Positions 1 to 7,702 of a stretch of DNA of 40,819 bases are shown here, in pieces. The translations under genes were made by a program, and so were the position numbers. How positions within the stretch are numbered: the stretch's first letter is position 1; every line of letters begins with the position of its first letter. The notes beneath the pieces are model-generated. The model ran no database searches. It had not been told where the DNA came from and saw only the letters and a program-made list of their open reading frames with translations. Source of the stretch: Granulicatella balaenopterae (GTDB lineage: Bacteria; Bacillota; Bacilli; Lactobacillales; Aerococcaceae); assembly GCF_900111135.1 (NCBI RefSeq), contig NZ_FOGF01000017.1, forward strand, positions 1 to 40,819, in the 5' to 3' direction.

Positions 1-146
1 ATATCGTAACATAATAACTATTTATGCAATTAAAACAACAAAAAACATGCATTACTACACTCAGCTGATAATTATAGGAACTGTACTCACTTGAGCACTA
101 AATTTTTTTAATGATGGATATATACAATAAAAAAGTAAAAAAAGAA

Positions 147-170
147 ATCATACAGATAATACTGTATGAT
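147..170 (-). terminator. Perfect hairpin resembling a leftward intrinsic terminator
   Basis: ATCATACAG and CTGTATGAT form a perfect 9-bp stem around a 6-nt loop. Read on the minus strand the stem is followed by TTTCTTTTTTTAC, which looks like an intrinsic terminator for leftward transcription. On the plus strand no U-tract follows. No leftward gene is visible to its right, so what it would terminate is unclear. The rest of positions 1-210 is AT-rich, and I see no gene in it. Confidence 0.4.
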
Positions 171-212
171 CTCTATTTCCACTCCATCAACCCTATTTGA
201 CAAAGAGCCATT

Positions 213-252
213 AAAAAAGCAGAAAAGAAAAAAACTTTTCTGCTTTTTTTTA
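213..252 (+). terminator. Rightward intrinsic terminator ahead of comGA
   Basis: AGCAGAAAAG (218-227) and CTTTTCTGCT (235-244) form a perfect stem with an A-rich loop, followed directly by a T-tract. This is a canonical rho-independent terminator. It presumably ends a transcript entering from beyond the left edge and insulates the comG operon. Its T-tract abuts the candidate com-box. Confidence 0.8.
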
Positions 253-258
253 CGTATA
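251..258 (+). promoter_or_regulatory. Candidate com-box (ComX/SigX-type promoter element)
   Basis: TACGTATA follows a long T-tract and lies 34 nt upstream of the comGA start. It differs at one base from the TACGAATA com-box recognised by the alternative sigma factor ComX in streptococci and relatives. A T-rich stretch just upstream is also typical of that element. No sigma-A -35/-10 pair is evident here. The assignment is an inference from position and motif only. Confidence 0.4.
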
Positions 259-292
259 TTTAAATGACTAGGTGAATAAAGGGGGGAATCAT

Positions 293-1360
293 ATGGAAAA
301 TCTAGTTCAAGAAATATTAAGGGAGGCGATTAAGTATCGGGTAGATGATATTCATTTAATGCCAAAAGATAATGATTACCAATTTTTGGTACGGTTAACA
401 AACGGTTTACAACCCATTAAAAAAATTTCTATTGAGCAGGCAAGTCGTTTTATTTCTTTTATGAAATATCAAGCTAACTTGGATATTGGTGAAAAAAGGA
501 GACCTCAAACTGGAGCTTTATCGATTAAGATGGCGGATAATAAAGAGCTTGAACTTCGCATCTCTGTGATTGCGAATTATTTATTACAAGAGTCATTAGT
601 TATTCGTGTCTTACATCAAGTTCATCAAAAAGGAATGAATCAACAAGTAGGATATACGTTTTTTCCAGAAGATTTGAAGCGTTTGAGTCAATTAACCCAG
701 TCGATGAGTGGTTTGATATTATTTTCAGGGCCAGTTAGTTCGGGAAAGACAACAACGATTTATCAATTATTACGCTCTTTAGCATTAAAAAGGAATTTGC
801 AAGTGATAACAATGGAGGATCCTGTTGAAATACCGGAACCAATCTTTTTACAAACCCAAGTAAATGAATTAGCGGGTGTTAGCTATGATGTCTTAATTAA
901 GAGTGCATTACGGCATCACCCAGATGTTTTAATGATTGGCGAAATCCGTGATGAGGAGACTGCGAAAATGGCTATTAGGGGTGCTTTAACAGGTCATTTA
1001 TTAATTGCGACGGTTCACGCTAAGGATACAATTGGTGTATTGAGTCGTTTAATTGAATTAGGCATTTCAAAAAATTTATTAGAACAAACATTATTAGCTG
1101 TATGTTCACAACGACTACTACAAAGGCGTTGCCCACTTTGCCAAAAAGAATGCTCTATCTATTGTAATCATATTCCACTAGCTGAAAAAAAGGGAACCAT
1201 CTTTGAAATTTTAACCACTAAGGAATTAAAAGAACTATTACGTGTTAACAAAGAACAAACACAACAACTACACTTTACGACTTTAAATGATAAGTTGAGG
1301 AAGGCTTATGCATTGGGATATATTTCAGAAGAGACCTACCAAAGATATTATGTATTCTAG
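293..1360 (+). CDS. comGA: ComGA, competence pseudopilus assembly ATPase
   Basis: This is a secretion-type (GspE/PilB family) ATPase that powers assembly of the type IV-like competence pseudopilus on the inner face of the membrane, allowing DNA uptake. Visible motifs are the Walker A loop GPVSSGKTTT, the Asp box ITMEDPVE, a Walker B-like MIGEIRDEETA and a C-terminal Cys cluster (RRCPLC). The start is ATG 293, because AAAGGGGGG lies 6-7 nt upstream; GTG 272 lies upstream of that site. The protein is 355 aa, normal for ComGA, which lacks the long N domain of PilB. It is the first gene of a seven-gene comG operon and overlaps comGB. Confidence 0.95.
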   Translation: MENLVQEILREAIKYRVDDIHLMPKDNDYQFLVRLTNGLQPIKKISIEQASRFISFMKYQANLDIGEKRRPQTGALSIKMADNKELELRISVIANYLLQESLVIRVLHQVHQKGMNQQVGYTFFPEDLKRLSQLTQSMSGLILFSGPVSSGKTTTIYQLLRSLALKRNLQVITMEDPVEIPEPIFLQTQVNELAGVSYDVLIKSALRHHPDVLMIGEIRDEETAKMAIRGALTGHLLIATVHAKDTIGVLSRLIELGISKNLLEQTLLAVCSQRLLQRRCPLCQKECSIYCNHIPLAEKKGTIFEILTTKELKELLRVNKEQTQQLHFTTLNDKLRKAYALGYISEETYQRYYVF

Positions 1361-2387
1361 CAATAGATTTAAAGGCGATTTGAAAGCTATCTTTTTAATT
1401 CAATTGGGAGAGTTAATGGAAAAAGGCTTTTCTATTTATGAGGCTGTAACTTTTTCAAAAATTCTTTTTAAAAAGCAATCAGTGATAATTGATGGCATTC
1501 AAGAAAAGTTAGCACAAGGGTATCGTTTAGATGAAAGTTTAGTTGATTGTGGGTATAATGATACGATATGTTCGCAAATTTATTTAGCTAGTCAACATGG
1601 GGATTTTGCAAGATCATTAATTACTTTGGGAGAATTATTATTAGAAAAGCGTAAGCAACGCCGTAAGTTATTACAGGCCATTGCCTATCCAATTATTTTA
1701 TTACTATTTATTATGACTTTATTAATAGCTATTCGACAGATTTTATTACCACAATTAATGAGGATGGTTAATCAAGAAGCGCTTCACCAAAATAAATTAG
1801 CGAGTACAACGATCTTTTTCTTAGAGTATTTACCACAAATATTATTGGTGTTATTAGTCACCTTTTTATGTGTCTTAAGTCTTATTCGTTATCATTTGCA
1901 TCACTGTAATAAAATGCAGGGTTTGAATTTTTTAATGAAGTTTCCAGTTGTTAAATCCTTTATCTTACAATATTATACATTTTTATATGCACGAGAATTT
2001 TCTTATTTTTTGGCAAATGGTCAATCCTTACTACAAATGGTTGAGACAATGCAAACTCCTGGAACAAGTGCATTAACAAAAGAAATTGCAGCTCATTTAC
2101 AGGCTGAATTTAGGCGTGGAGAAGATATGGCACAAGCTTTAGAGAAGATTACTTTTTTTAAAGAAGAGTTAGTTTGGTTAGTGATGCAAGCGAGTTTAAC
2201 GAGTCAATTAGAGATTAAGTTGGTACAGTATTCTAAGAAGTTATTAAATGATTTTGTTAAAGATATTGAGAAGAAAATTACTTGGATTCAGCCAATTTTA
2301 TTTATTTTTGTCGGTTTAATGATTGTATCAATTTATATTGTTTTATTATTACCAACATTGACGATTTTAGAAGGAGGAGAATTTTAA
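1308..2387 (+). CDS. comGB: ComGB, competence pseudopilus inner-membrane platform protein
   Basis: This is a GspF/PilC-family polytopic membrane protein, the platform on which ComGA acts to assemble the ComGC pseudopilus. Three hydrophobic segments are visible: after the KRKQRRK stretch, around ILLVLLVTFLCVL, and at the C-terminus (FIFVGLMIVSIYIVLLLP). This is the classic GspF layout of two cytoplasmic repeats with three membrane helices. The gene overlaps the end of comGA by 53 nt. ATG 1308 has GAGG 7 nt upstream, while ATG 1350 is an alternative giving a shorter N-terminus. Its stop overlaps the comGC start codon by one base, suggesting translational coupling. Confidence 0.9.
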   Translation: MHWDIFQKRPTKDIMYSSNRFKGDLKAIFLIQLGELMEKGFSIYEAVTFSKILFKKQSVIIDGIQEKLAQGYRLDESLVDCGYNDTICSQIYLASQHGDFARSLITLGELLLEKRKQRRKLLQAIAYPIILLLFIMTLLIAIRQILLPQLMRMVNQEALHQNKLASTTIFFLEYLPQILLVLLVTFLCVLSLIRYHLHHCNKMQGLNFLMKFPVVKSFILQYYTFLYAREFSYFLANGQSLLQMVETMQTPGTSALTKEIAAHLQAEFRRGEDMAQALEKITFFKEELVWLVMQASLTSQLEIKLVQYSKKLLNDFVKDIEKKITWIQPILFIFVGLMIVSIYIVLLLPTLTILEGGEF

Positions 2388-2689
2388 TGAAAAAAAGAGG
2401 TTTTACTTTAGTTGAGATGTTAGTGGTGTTATTTGTTATTGGTTTGCTAACCTTATTATTGATTCCTAATCTATCTAGTCAAAGGGAAAAAGCCATTGAA
2501 AAAACAGATTCTGCAATTATTAGGGTTGTGGAAGATCAATACCAATTATATCTATTGAATGAAGGAGGTACTGATTCAGGGAATGTATCAGAAGTGCTAG
2601 GAGATATGGAAAGTAAAGACTATATTACAACAGACCAAAGTAAGGCTTATACCGAGGCTATTGATAGAGCAAAAAATGATGGCGAGTAG
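2387..2689 (+). CDS. comGC: ComGC, major competence pseudopilin
   Basis: The short basic leader MKKRG is followed by FTLVEM and a long hydrophobic helix, the type IV prepilin signature cleaved and N-methylated by ComC between G and F. The conserved Glu at mature position 5 is present. ComGC is the main structural subunit of the pseudopilus. At 100 aa it has the usual size. The start is ATG 2387, preceded by AAGGAGGAG and overlapping the comGB stop; reading frame further upstream is internal to comGB. Confidence 0.95.
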   Translation: MKKRGFTLVEMLVVLFVIGLLTLLLIPNLSSQREKAIEKTDSAIIRVVEDQYQLYLLNEGGTDSGNVSEVLGDMESKDYITTDQSKAYTEAIDRAKNDGE

Positions 2690-2701
2690 GTTTAGAACAC
2701 A

Positions 2702-3145
2702 ATGAAAAAACCAGGCTATACATTAATTGAGTTATTAGTTGTATTAAGTATTTTATGTGTGATGATTCTTTTAGTTCCAACTGTTCAAAAAAGTCAATTT
2801 GAGCATTATCAAGAAGAATTATTTTTTAGTGATTTTGAGAATTTTTTAAAGGTTCATCAAACAAATGCTTTAGCAACAGATCAGAATAGCTTTATTCATT
2901 TTATTAAACCACCTATCAATCGAATTGAATTTAAGGTAGCAGGCCAAGACGACTTAACAAGAATAATCACATTACCACCCAGTCTTGAATTAGTAACGAA
3001 TTATGATTTAGTATTTAAAAAGCACACTGGTACACCATCCAAGGCTGGTAGAATAGCTTTTCGGAATAAAAAAGAAAAGATTGTTTATAAAATTCAACCA
3101 GCAAGCGGAAGGTATAGTGTTGAGCGAACTCCCTTACCTTATTAG
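2702..3145 (+). CDS. comGD: ComGD, minor competence pseudopilin
   Basis: This 147-aa prepilin begins MKKPGYTLIELLVVLS, with a G|YTLIE processing site, Glu at mature position 5 and one N-terminal transmembrane helix, followed by a soluble domain. Position in the operon and size match ComGD, a minor pseudopilin needed for transformation. The ribosome binding site is weak (GAGTAGG about 16 nt upstream), so translation may depend on coupling to comGC, 12 nt upstream. Confidence 0.9.
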   Translation: MKKPGYTLIELLVVLSILCVMILLVPTVQKSQFEHYQEELFFSDFENFLKVHQTNALATDQNSFIHFIKPPINRIEFKVAGQDDLTRIITLPPSLELVTNYDLVFKKHTGTPSKAGRIAFRNKKEKIVYKIQPASGRYSVERTPLPY

Positions 3146-3197
3146 TGGGTGTATAAAGTGAGTGGGAATATTGTTATGAGGAAAAAGAGGTGAGGAG

Positions 3198-3626
3198 TTG
3201 TTTTTTAAAGTTCAGTGGAAAGAGCGTGGATTTGTTTTATTTGAAGCGTTTTGTTGTTTGAGTATTACGGTAGTCGTCTTAATGTTAGTCTCGATAGCTT
3301 TTTTGCAAATTACTAGCTTTGAAGAAGAAAAAACAGAGAGATTAAATACTTTTAATTTATATTTATCAGATATTAAACGGATAGAAGTTTGGTCAGGTAT
3401 TCCTGTTGCAATCGAGCAGGATAAAAATAGTGTAAGTGATAAAATATTGCCAGAAGAGAAATATCAAGATTATGACATACTAGACGTTACAGAAACAATC
3501 ACCACGACTACTAAGAAAAGTCCAAGTGTTAGGATTCCTAATCTAAAAATAGAAAGTGAATTTTTGAAGGAAGAGTTTAACTATGAAATTACCAGTCAAG
3601 AAACAATCAGGCTTTACATTGATTGA
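3198..3626 (+). CDS. comGE: ComGE, minor competence pseudopilin (TTG start)
   Basis: The N-terminus carries KERGFVLFEAF followed by a hydrophobic helix, a prepilin-type site with Glu at mature position 5. Length (142 aa) and position fit ComGE. An in-frame TGA at 3177-3179 leaves TTG 3198 as the only plausible start, preceded by AGGTGAGGAG. The short out-of-frame reading frame ATG 3176 to TGA 3193 ends at this ribosome binding site and might couple translation. The gene overlaps comGF by 44 nt. Confidence 0.85.
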   Translation: MFFKVQWKERGFVLFEAFCCLSITVVVLMLVSIAFLQITSFEEEKTERLNTFNLYLSDIKRIEVWSGIPVAIEQDKNSVSDKILPEEKYQDYDILDVTETITTTTKKSPSVRIPNLKIESEFLKEEFNYEITSQETIRLYID

Positions 3627-4134
3627 ACAAATTATTGCATTGGGTGTCTTTATGCTGTGTTTAGTCTTATTAATGACTTGTATGCAATTAATTAAAAAGA
3701 CAGACCAATATTTGCGTGTGCCAGATGGCTTGGAATGGCATTTAGCGATGGTGCAGTTGCATGATATAACAATGGGAATGCATTTTGAAGACGATTCAAT
3801 GAAGCTTTATAGTCACAATCCTAGGATGCTCTATCATTCTAAAAGTGAAGAGAATTTCGTGAGTGGTTCATTAAAAATTAGTGGCAATCAATCATTTTAT
3901 TTTAGAAAAAACGATGGGTATATAGCACTAGTGAATCAGTATCGTACATTTTCTTTAAAAAAACAATCAGATTGTATCGATTTAACTTGTGAAATGCCAT
4001 GGAAACATACATTTGAAGCTTCTTTTACTCCGGCAACTCATGCGATTCAATTGGAGCAAATAATTTTAAAAAAGAAAGTATATAAAATAAAACCACCAGT
4101 AGATAGTAATGAGGTGAGTGAGGATGAAGACTAA
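3583..4134 (+). CDS. comGF: ComGF, minor competence pseudopilin
   Basis: This 183-aa protein starts with KKQSGFTLIEQIIALG and a single membrane helix, a prepilin-type processing site with Glu at mature position 5. ComGF family members follow comGE and have a soluble domain of about this size. It overlaps comGE at its start and comGG at its end, so the three genes are probably translated together. AAGGAAGAG lies upstream of ATG 3583. Confidence 0.88.
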   Translation: MKLPVKKQSGFTLIEQIIALGVFMLCLVLLMTCMQLIKKTDQYLRVPDGLEWHLAMVQLHDITMGMHFEDDSMKLYSHNPRMLYHSKSEENFVSGSLKISGNQSFYFRKNDGYIALVNQYRTFSLKKQSDCIDLTCEMPWKHTFEASFTPATHAIQLEQIILKKKVYKIKPPVDSNEVSEDED

Positions 4135-4573
4135 AAAAAGAGGCTCATTAATGGTGCCAATTATGATTATCTTAGTGTTTATTACTACGGCTTTAACGAT
4201 GGTGATGTCAATTCGAAAGTCTAATTTATTACAATATCACATTTTAGAGGATACTTATCGCATGGATATTATGTTAGAAATTAGTTGTTTAGAATTGCAT
4301 AATGCTTTGTCTAAGGAGCAAAGTGGCGAGGAAGTAATGTATCAAATACCTACGCAACTTGTTTTTCCACAAGGGGAGGTGTTGATTACTTGTGAAGAAA
4401 AGACAAAAGTAAAAGATATTCATAATATTAAGAATCAGAAAACGGAACGCCATTTTTATCGGGAGTGTTTATTAGTAGCGCAATTAGCGAATGGCCGCAC
4501 TAAACAAACAATCTATGATATTGAATTAGTACCAAGTGAAAAAGTGGAATACGAATATCAGATAGTAGAATAA
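4124..4573 (+). CDS. comGG: ComGG, competence pseudopilus protein
   Basis: This is the last gene of the comG operon, 149 aa from ATG 4124. GAGGTGAG lies about 6 nt upstream, which is better placed than for GTG 4118. The N-terminus KTKKRGSLMVPIMIILVF is a basic leader plus membrane helix that lacks the conserved Glu5 of the other pseudopilins, as is usual in ComGG. Sequence identity in this family is low, so the call rests on position and architecture. The acetate kinase or methyltransferase genes that often follow are absent. Confidence 0.8.
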   Translation: MKTKKRGSLMVPIMIILVFITTALTMVMSIRKSNLLQYHILEDTYRMDIMLEISCLELHNALSKEQSGEEVMYQIPTQLVFPQGEVLITCEEKTKVKDIHNIKNQKTERHFYRECLLVAQLANGRTKQTIYDIELVPSEKVEYEYQIVE

Positions 4574-4575
4574 GA

Positions 4576-4619
4576 AAAAGACTTGAGCCACAAGTTTAAA
4601 ATTGTGATTCAAGTCTTTT
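4576..4619. terminator. Bidirectional terminator between comGG and the cation ATPase
   Basis: AAAAGACTTGA...CACA pairs with TGTG...TCAAGTCTTTT in a long stem with A-rich and T-rich flanks on both sides. It lies between two convergent genes and can end transcription in both directions. Confidence 0.8.
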
Positions 4620-4644
4620 GTTGTTAATTTAATTAATAATAAAA

Positions 4645-7308
4645 TTATTTTTTATCCATACCAATTGCGCGCATAAAGGCTTTAGCTAATTCAACAATTG
4701 GAATAATTGCGAATGATGAAGCTAAAACAATTGCCCATTGTGTTCCAGATAAAGAAACAGAGTCAAAGAATGTTGTTAAGCCTGGAATTAATAAAACAAC
4801 TAATAACATAGCTGCTGATACTAAAATAGCATAGTTAAACATTTTATTTTTAAATGCGTGAACTGTGAATAATGATTTGTAGACTGATTTAACGTTAAAT
4901 GCGTGGAATAATTGAATTAATCCTAAAGTCGCAAATGCCATTGTTTCAGCTACAGCATTTTCCCAACCAGCTTGGTGAGATGCATACCAGTAAACGAATA
5001 AAGTAATACCACCTTCTAAAATACCTTGATAGTAAATACTTGGTAAGACACCATTTGATAAGAAGTTAGAGTCTTTACCACGAGGGCTATGCTTCATAAT
5101 ATCACTTTCAGATTCTTCTAAACCTAAAGCGATAGCAGGGAATACGTCTGTTACTAAGTTAATCCATAAGATATGAACTGGTTCAAGAATTGACCAACCA
5201 GCCATTGTTGCGATGAATAGAGTCATTACTTCACCAAAGTTAGCAGATAATAAATATTGAACAGCTTTTTGGATATTAGAGAATACTTTACGTCCTTCTT
5301 CAACTGCGACAACAATTGTTTGGAAGTTATCATCAGAAAGGACCATATCAGAAGCACCTTTAGATACTTCAGTACCAGTGATCCCCATACCAACACCAAT
5401 GTCAGCTTGTTTTAGTGAAGGTGCATCGTTAACGCCATCACCAGTCATTGAAACAACTTTATTATCTGCTTGCCATGCTTTTACGATACGAACTTTATGT
5501 TGTGGAGATACACGTGCGTAGACTGAATATTCTTCAATTGAATTTGCTAATTCTTCATCAGATAATTCATTTAATTGGGCACCAGTTAAGACACCACCAA
5601 CTTGATCTTTTTCTAAGATACCTAAACGTTTAGCGATTGCTTGTGCTGTATCTTTGTGGTCACCAGTAATCATGATTGTACGGATACCAGCTTCGTGAGC
5701 TACTTTAATGGCGTCTCGTGCTTCTTGACGTTCAGGGTCAATCATACCTACTAAACCAGCAAAAACTAGATTATTTTCAACTGTATCAGCATCCATATTG
5801 GCAGGTTCTTCATCAATTGTTTTATAAGCCATAGCTAAGACACGTAAAGCATGTGTCGCCATTTCTTTATTTAAGGCTAAAATTTCTTCTTTATGAGTGT
5901 CAGTAATATCAATTACTTCACCATTTAATTCGATTTTAGTGACTAAATCTAATAACATATCTGGTGCGCCTTTTGTAGCAACAAAGAAACGGCCATCTTC
6001 TAATTTGTGAACAGTAGACATTGATTTACGAGCAGAATCGAAAGGTACTTCGCCAATACGAGGCATGTTTTCTAATTCTTGACGAACATCATAGTTTTTG
6101 TCTAAACCAAATTGAATCATTGCTGTTTCAGTTGGGTCACCAATTAAGCTATTGTCTGGAGCAATTTTTGTATCATTTGCTAAGTTCATAACACGTAATG
6201 CACTATTTGAAAGCATAATTTCTTCACTTGCTTCATGAATTTGATTATTATAAACCATTTTTTCAACAGTCATTTGGTTAAGTGTTAGGGTACCTGTTTT
6301 GTCGGAACAGATAATTTCGACACCACCTAATGTTTCAACGGCAGGTAATTTGCGAACAATCGCATGACGTTTAGCCATTTTTTGTGTTCCTAATGCTAGG
6401 ATGATTGTTGTAATCGCAGGTAAACCTTCTGGAATCGCTGCAACTGCAATCGCAATTGCTGTTAATAACATATGAGTCCATTCATTACCTTTTAACATAC
6501 CAACAACAAAGATTAATACTGCAATAACTAAAATCATTATTGTTAATGTTTTACCTAATGAGTCTTGGTTTTCTTGAAGTGGCGTTTTGCTTTCTTTTGT
6601 ATTGACTAACATATGAGCAATCTTACCAACTTCTGTATTCATACCAGTATTAACAACCACACCAGTAGCACGACCATAAGTGACATTTGTGCTTGAGAAG
6701 ACCATATTGTTACGATCTCCAATTGTAATATCGACTGTATCTTTTTTACCAATATGTTTTTCAACAGGAACTGATTCACCAGTTAAAGCTGCTTCTTCAA
6801 CTTTTAAGGTATTGACATCAATTAAACGCATATCAGCCGGTACAACATCTCCAGCTTCTAAGACAATGATATCCCCAACGACTAGGTTTTCACTATTAAT
6901 ATGAACGATATGTCCGTCACGTAATACTTTAGCAACAGGTGAGGCCATTTTTTTCAAAGCATTGATTGCTTCTTCAGCTTTTGATTCTTGGAAGACACCA
7001 AGAATAGCATTCAAAATAACAACCGCTAAAATGATAATAGCATCTGAAGGGTCTGGTGTTCCAGATTCATTAACGAATAATGAAACGACTGCAGCTACTA
7101 GTAATACGATAATCATGAAATCTTTAAATTGGTCCATGAATTTTTCGAATAGAGAGCGTTGTTTTCCTTCCTCTAATTCATTTGCACCATTTTCAGCTAA
7201 ACGCTTTTTGGCTTCTTCTGATGTTAAACCTTCTTTAGAAGAATGTACTGCTTGTAAAGCTTCGTCTTCCGTCATTGTATAGAAGACTTGATTTGTTTTG
7301 TTTTCCAA
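4645..7308 (-). CDS. SERCA-like P-type cation ATPase, probable Mn2+/Ca2+ exporter
   Basis: This is an 887-aa P2-type ATPase. In order it has the cation ATPase N-terminal domain, the TGES actuator loop, DKTGTLT with the phosphorylated Asp, KGAPD in the nucleotide-binding domain, TGDGVNDAPSLKQADIG, and the C-terminal helices. The ion-site residues of SERCA pumps are kept: PEGLP in helix 4, SANFGE in helix 5 and NLVTD in helix 6. It should therefore move Ca2+ and/or Mn2+ out of the cytoplasm. The upstream riboswitch is of the Mn2+-sensing class, as found before YoaB of Lactococcus and MgtA of pneumococcus, which favours a Mn2+ detoxifying role. The start is TTG 7308 with AAAGGAG upstream. It is transcribed alone. 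Confidence 0.93.
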   Translation of the reverse strand: MENKTNQVFYTMTEDEALQAVHSSKEGLTSEEAKKRLAENGANELEEGKQRSLFEKFMDQFKDFMIIVLLVAAVVSLFVNESGTPDPSDAIIILAVVILNAILGVFQESKAEEAINALKKMASPVAKVLRDGHIVHINSENLVVGDIIVLEAGDVVPADMRLIDVNTLKVEEAALTGESVPVEKHIGKKDTVDITIGDRNNMVFSSTNVTYGRATGVVVNTGMNTEVGKIAHMLVNTKESKTPLQENQDSLGKTLTIMILVIAVLIFVVGMLKGNEWTHMLLTAIAIAVAAIPEGLPAITTIILALGTQKMAKRHAIVRKLPAVETLGGVEIICSDKTGTLTLNQMTVEKMVYNNQIHEASEEIMLSNSALRVMNLANDTKIAPDNSLIGDPTETAMIQFGLDKNYDVRQELENMPRIGEVPFDSARKSMSTVHKLEDGRFFVATKGAPDMLLDLVTKIELNGEVIDITDTHKEEILALNKEMATHALRVLAMAYKTIDEEPANMDADTVENNLVFAGLVGMIDPERQEARDAIKVAHEAGIRTIMITGDHKDTAQAIAKRLGILEKDQVGGVLTGAQLNELSDEELANSIEEYSVYARVSPQHKVRIVKAWQADNKVVSMTGDGVNDAPSLKQADIGVGMGITGTEVSKGASDMVLSDDNFQTIVVAVEEGRKVFSNIQKAVQYLLSANFGEVMTLFIATMAGWSILEPVHILWINLVTDVFPAIALGLEESESDIMKHSPRGKDSNFLSNGVLPSIYYQGILEGGITLFVYWYASHQAGWENAVAETMAFATLGLIQLFHAFNVKSVYKSLFTVHAFKNKMFNYAILVSAAMLLVVLLIPGLTTFFDSVSLSGTQWAIVLASSFAIIPIVELAKAFMRAIGMDKK

Positions 7309-7351
7309 CGATTAACACTCCTTTAATATAAATTGATAAGCGCTATTCCAT

Positions 7352-7490
7352 AAAAAAAGAGCCCTATGCAGCATGTTAAAGAACATTTCTGCATAAGTCT
7401 CACTATTTAAGATAACCCCAGTGAAAAATCACTTGTCGTTGTTGGGGATTATCACAGTATTACTGCTAGTTACTCCCTTATGGAGATAGA
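7352..7490 (-). promoter_or_regulatory. yybP-ykoY manganese riboswitch with overlapping terminator
   Basis: Read leftward, the leader contains P1 strands CATAAG (7482-7477) and CTTATG (7397-7392). The conserved internal loop GGGAGTA directly follows the 5' strand and GTGAGA directly precedes the 3' strand. Between them lie a CAGT/ACTG hairpin, a GATAATCCCC/GGGGTTATC helix and an AGTGATTTTTCACT hairpin, which is the yybP-ykoY layout. The 3' P1 strand is reused in a terminator: GAGACTTATGCAG pairs with CTGCATAGGGCTC (stem ending at 7359) followed by T7. Ligand-stabilised P1 would block the terminator, so Mn2+ should turn the ATPase gene on. Confidence 0.85.
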
Positions 7491-7507
7491 TTTATCGTAT
7501 GCATAAT

Positions 7508-7536
7508 ATTATAACTGATAATGGGGGGATTTGCAA
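7508..7536 (-). promoter_or_regulatory. Promoter of the riboswitch-ATPase unit
   Basis: On the minus strand TTGCAA (7536-7531) and TATAAT (7513-7508) are separated by 17 nt, a good sigma-A promoter. Transcription would start near 7500, just before the riboswitch. Confidence 0.75.
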
Positions 7537-7657
7537 GAAAATGACGGTTAATTTTATTAATTTCAGCGAATATGATATTATGAGAGCGTTACTTTATAGT
7601 AGAAATTAATAAAGATAAAAATAATTCTGGCTTTTTCTAATTATTTAATCGAAATTA

Positions 7658-7666
7658 TGGTAAAAT
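7658..7666 (+). promoter_or_regulatory. Extended -10 promoter for the oxidoreductase-murB pair
   Basis: TGG followed by TAAAAT forms an extended -10 element 37 nt before the oxidoreductase start. No good -35 is visible. The same TGGTAAAAT string precedes the lipoprotein gene near 11171. Confidence 0.5.
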
Positions 7667-7702
7667 AAAGAGTAAGTTATGCACAATATGGAGGTAATCA
7701 TA

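Noticed and set aside
7325-7345. AAGCGCT palindrome upstream of the cation ATPase resembling a cre site
   Set aside because: The flanking bases and spacing do not fit the cre consensus, and it lies between the riboswitch terminator and the ribosome binding site.
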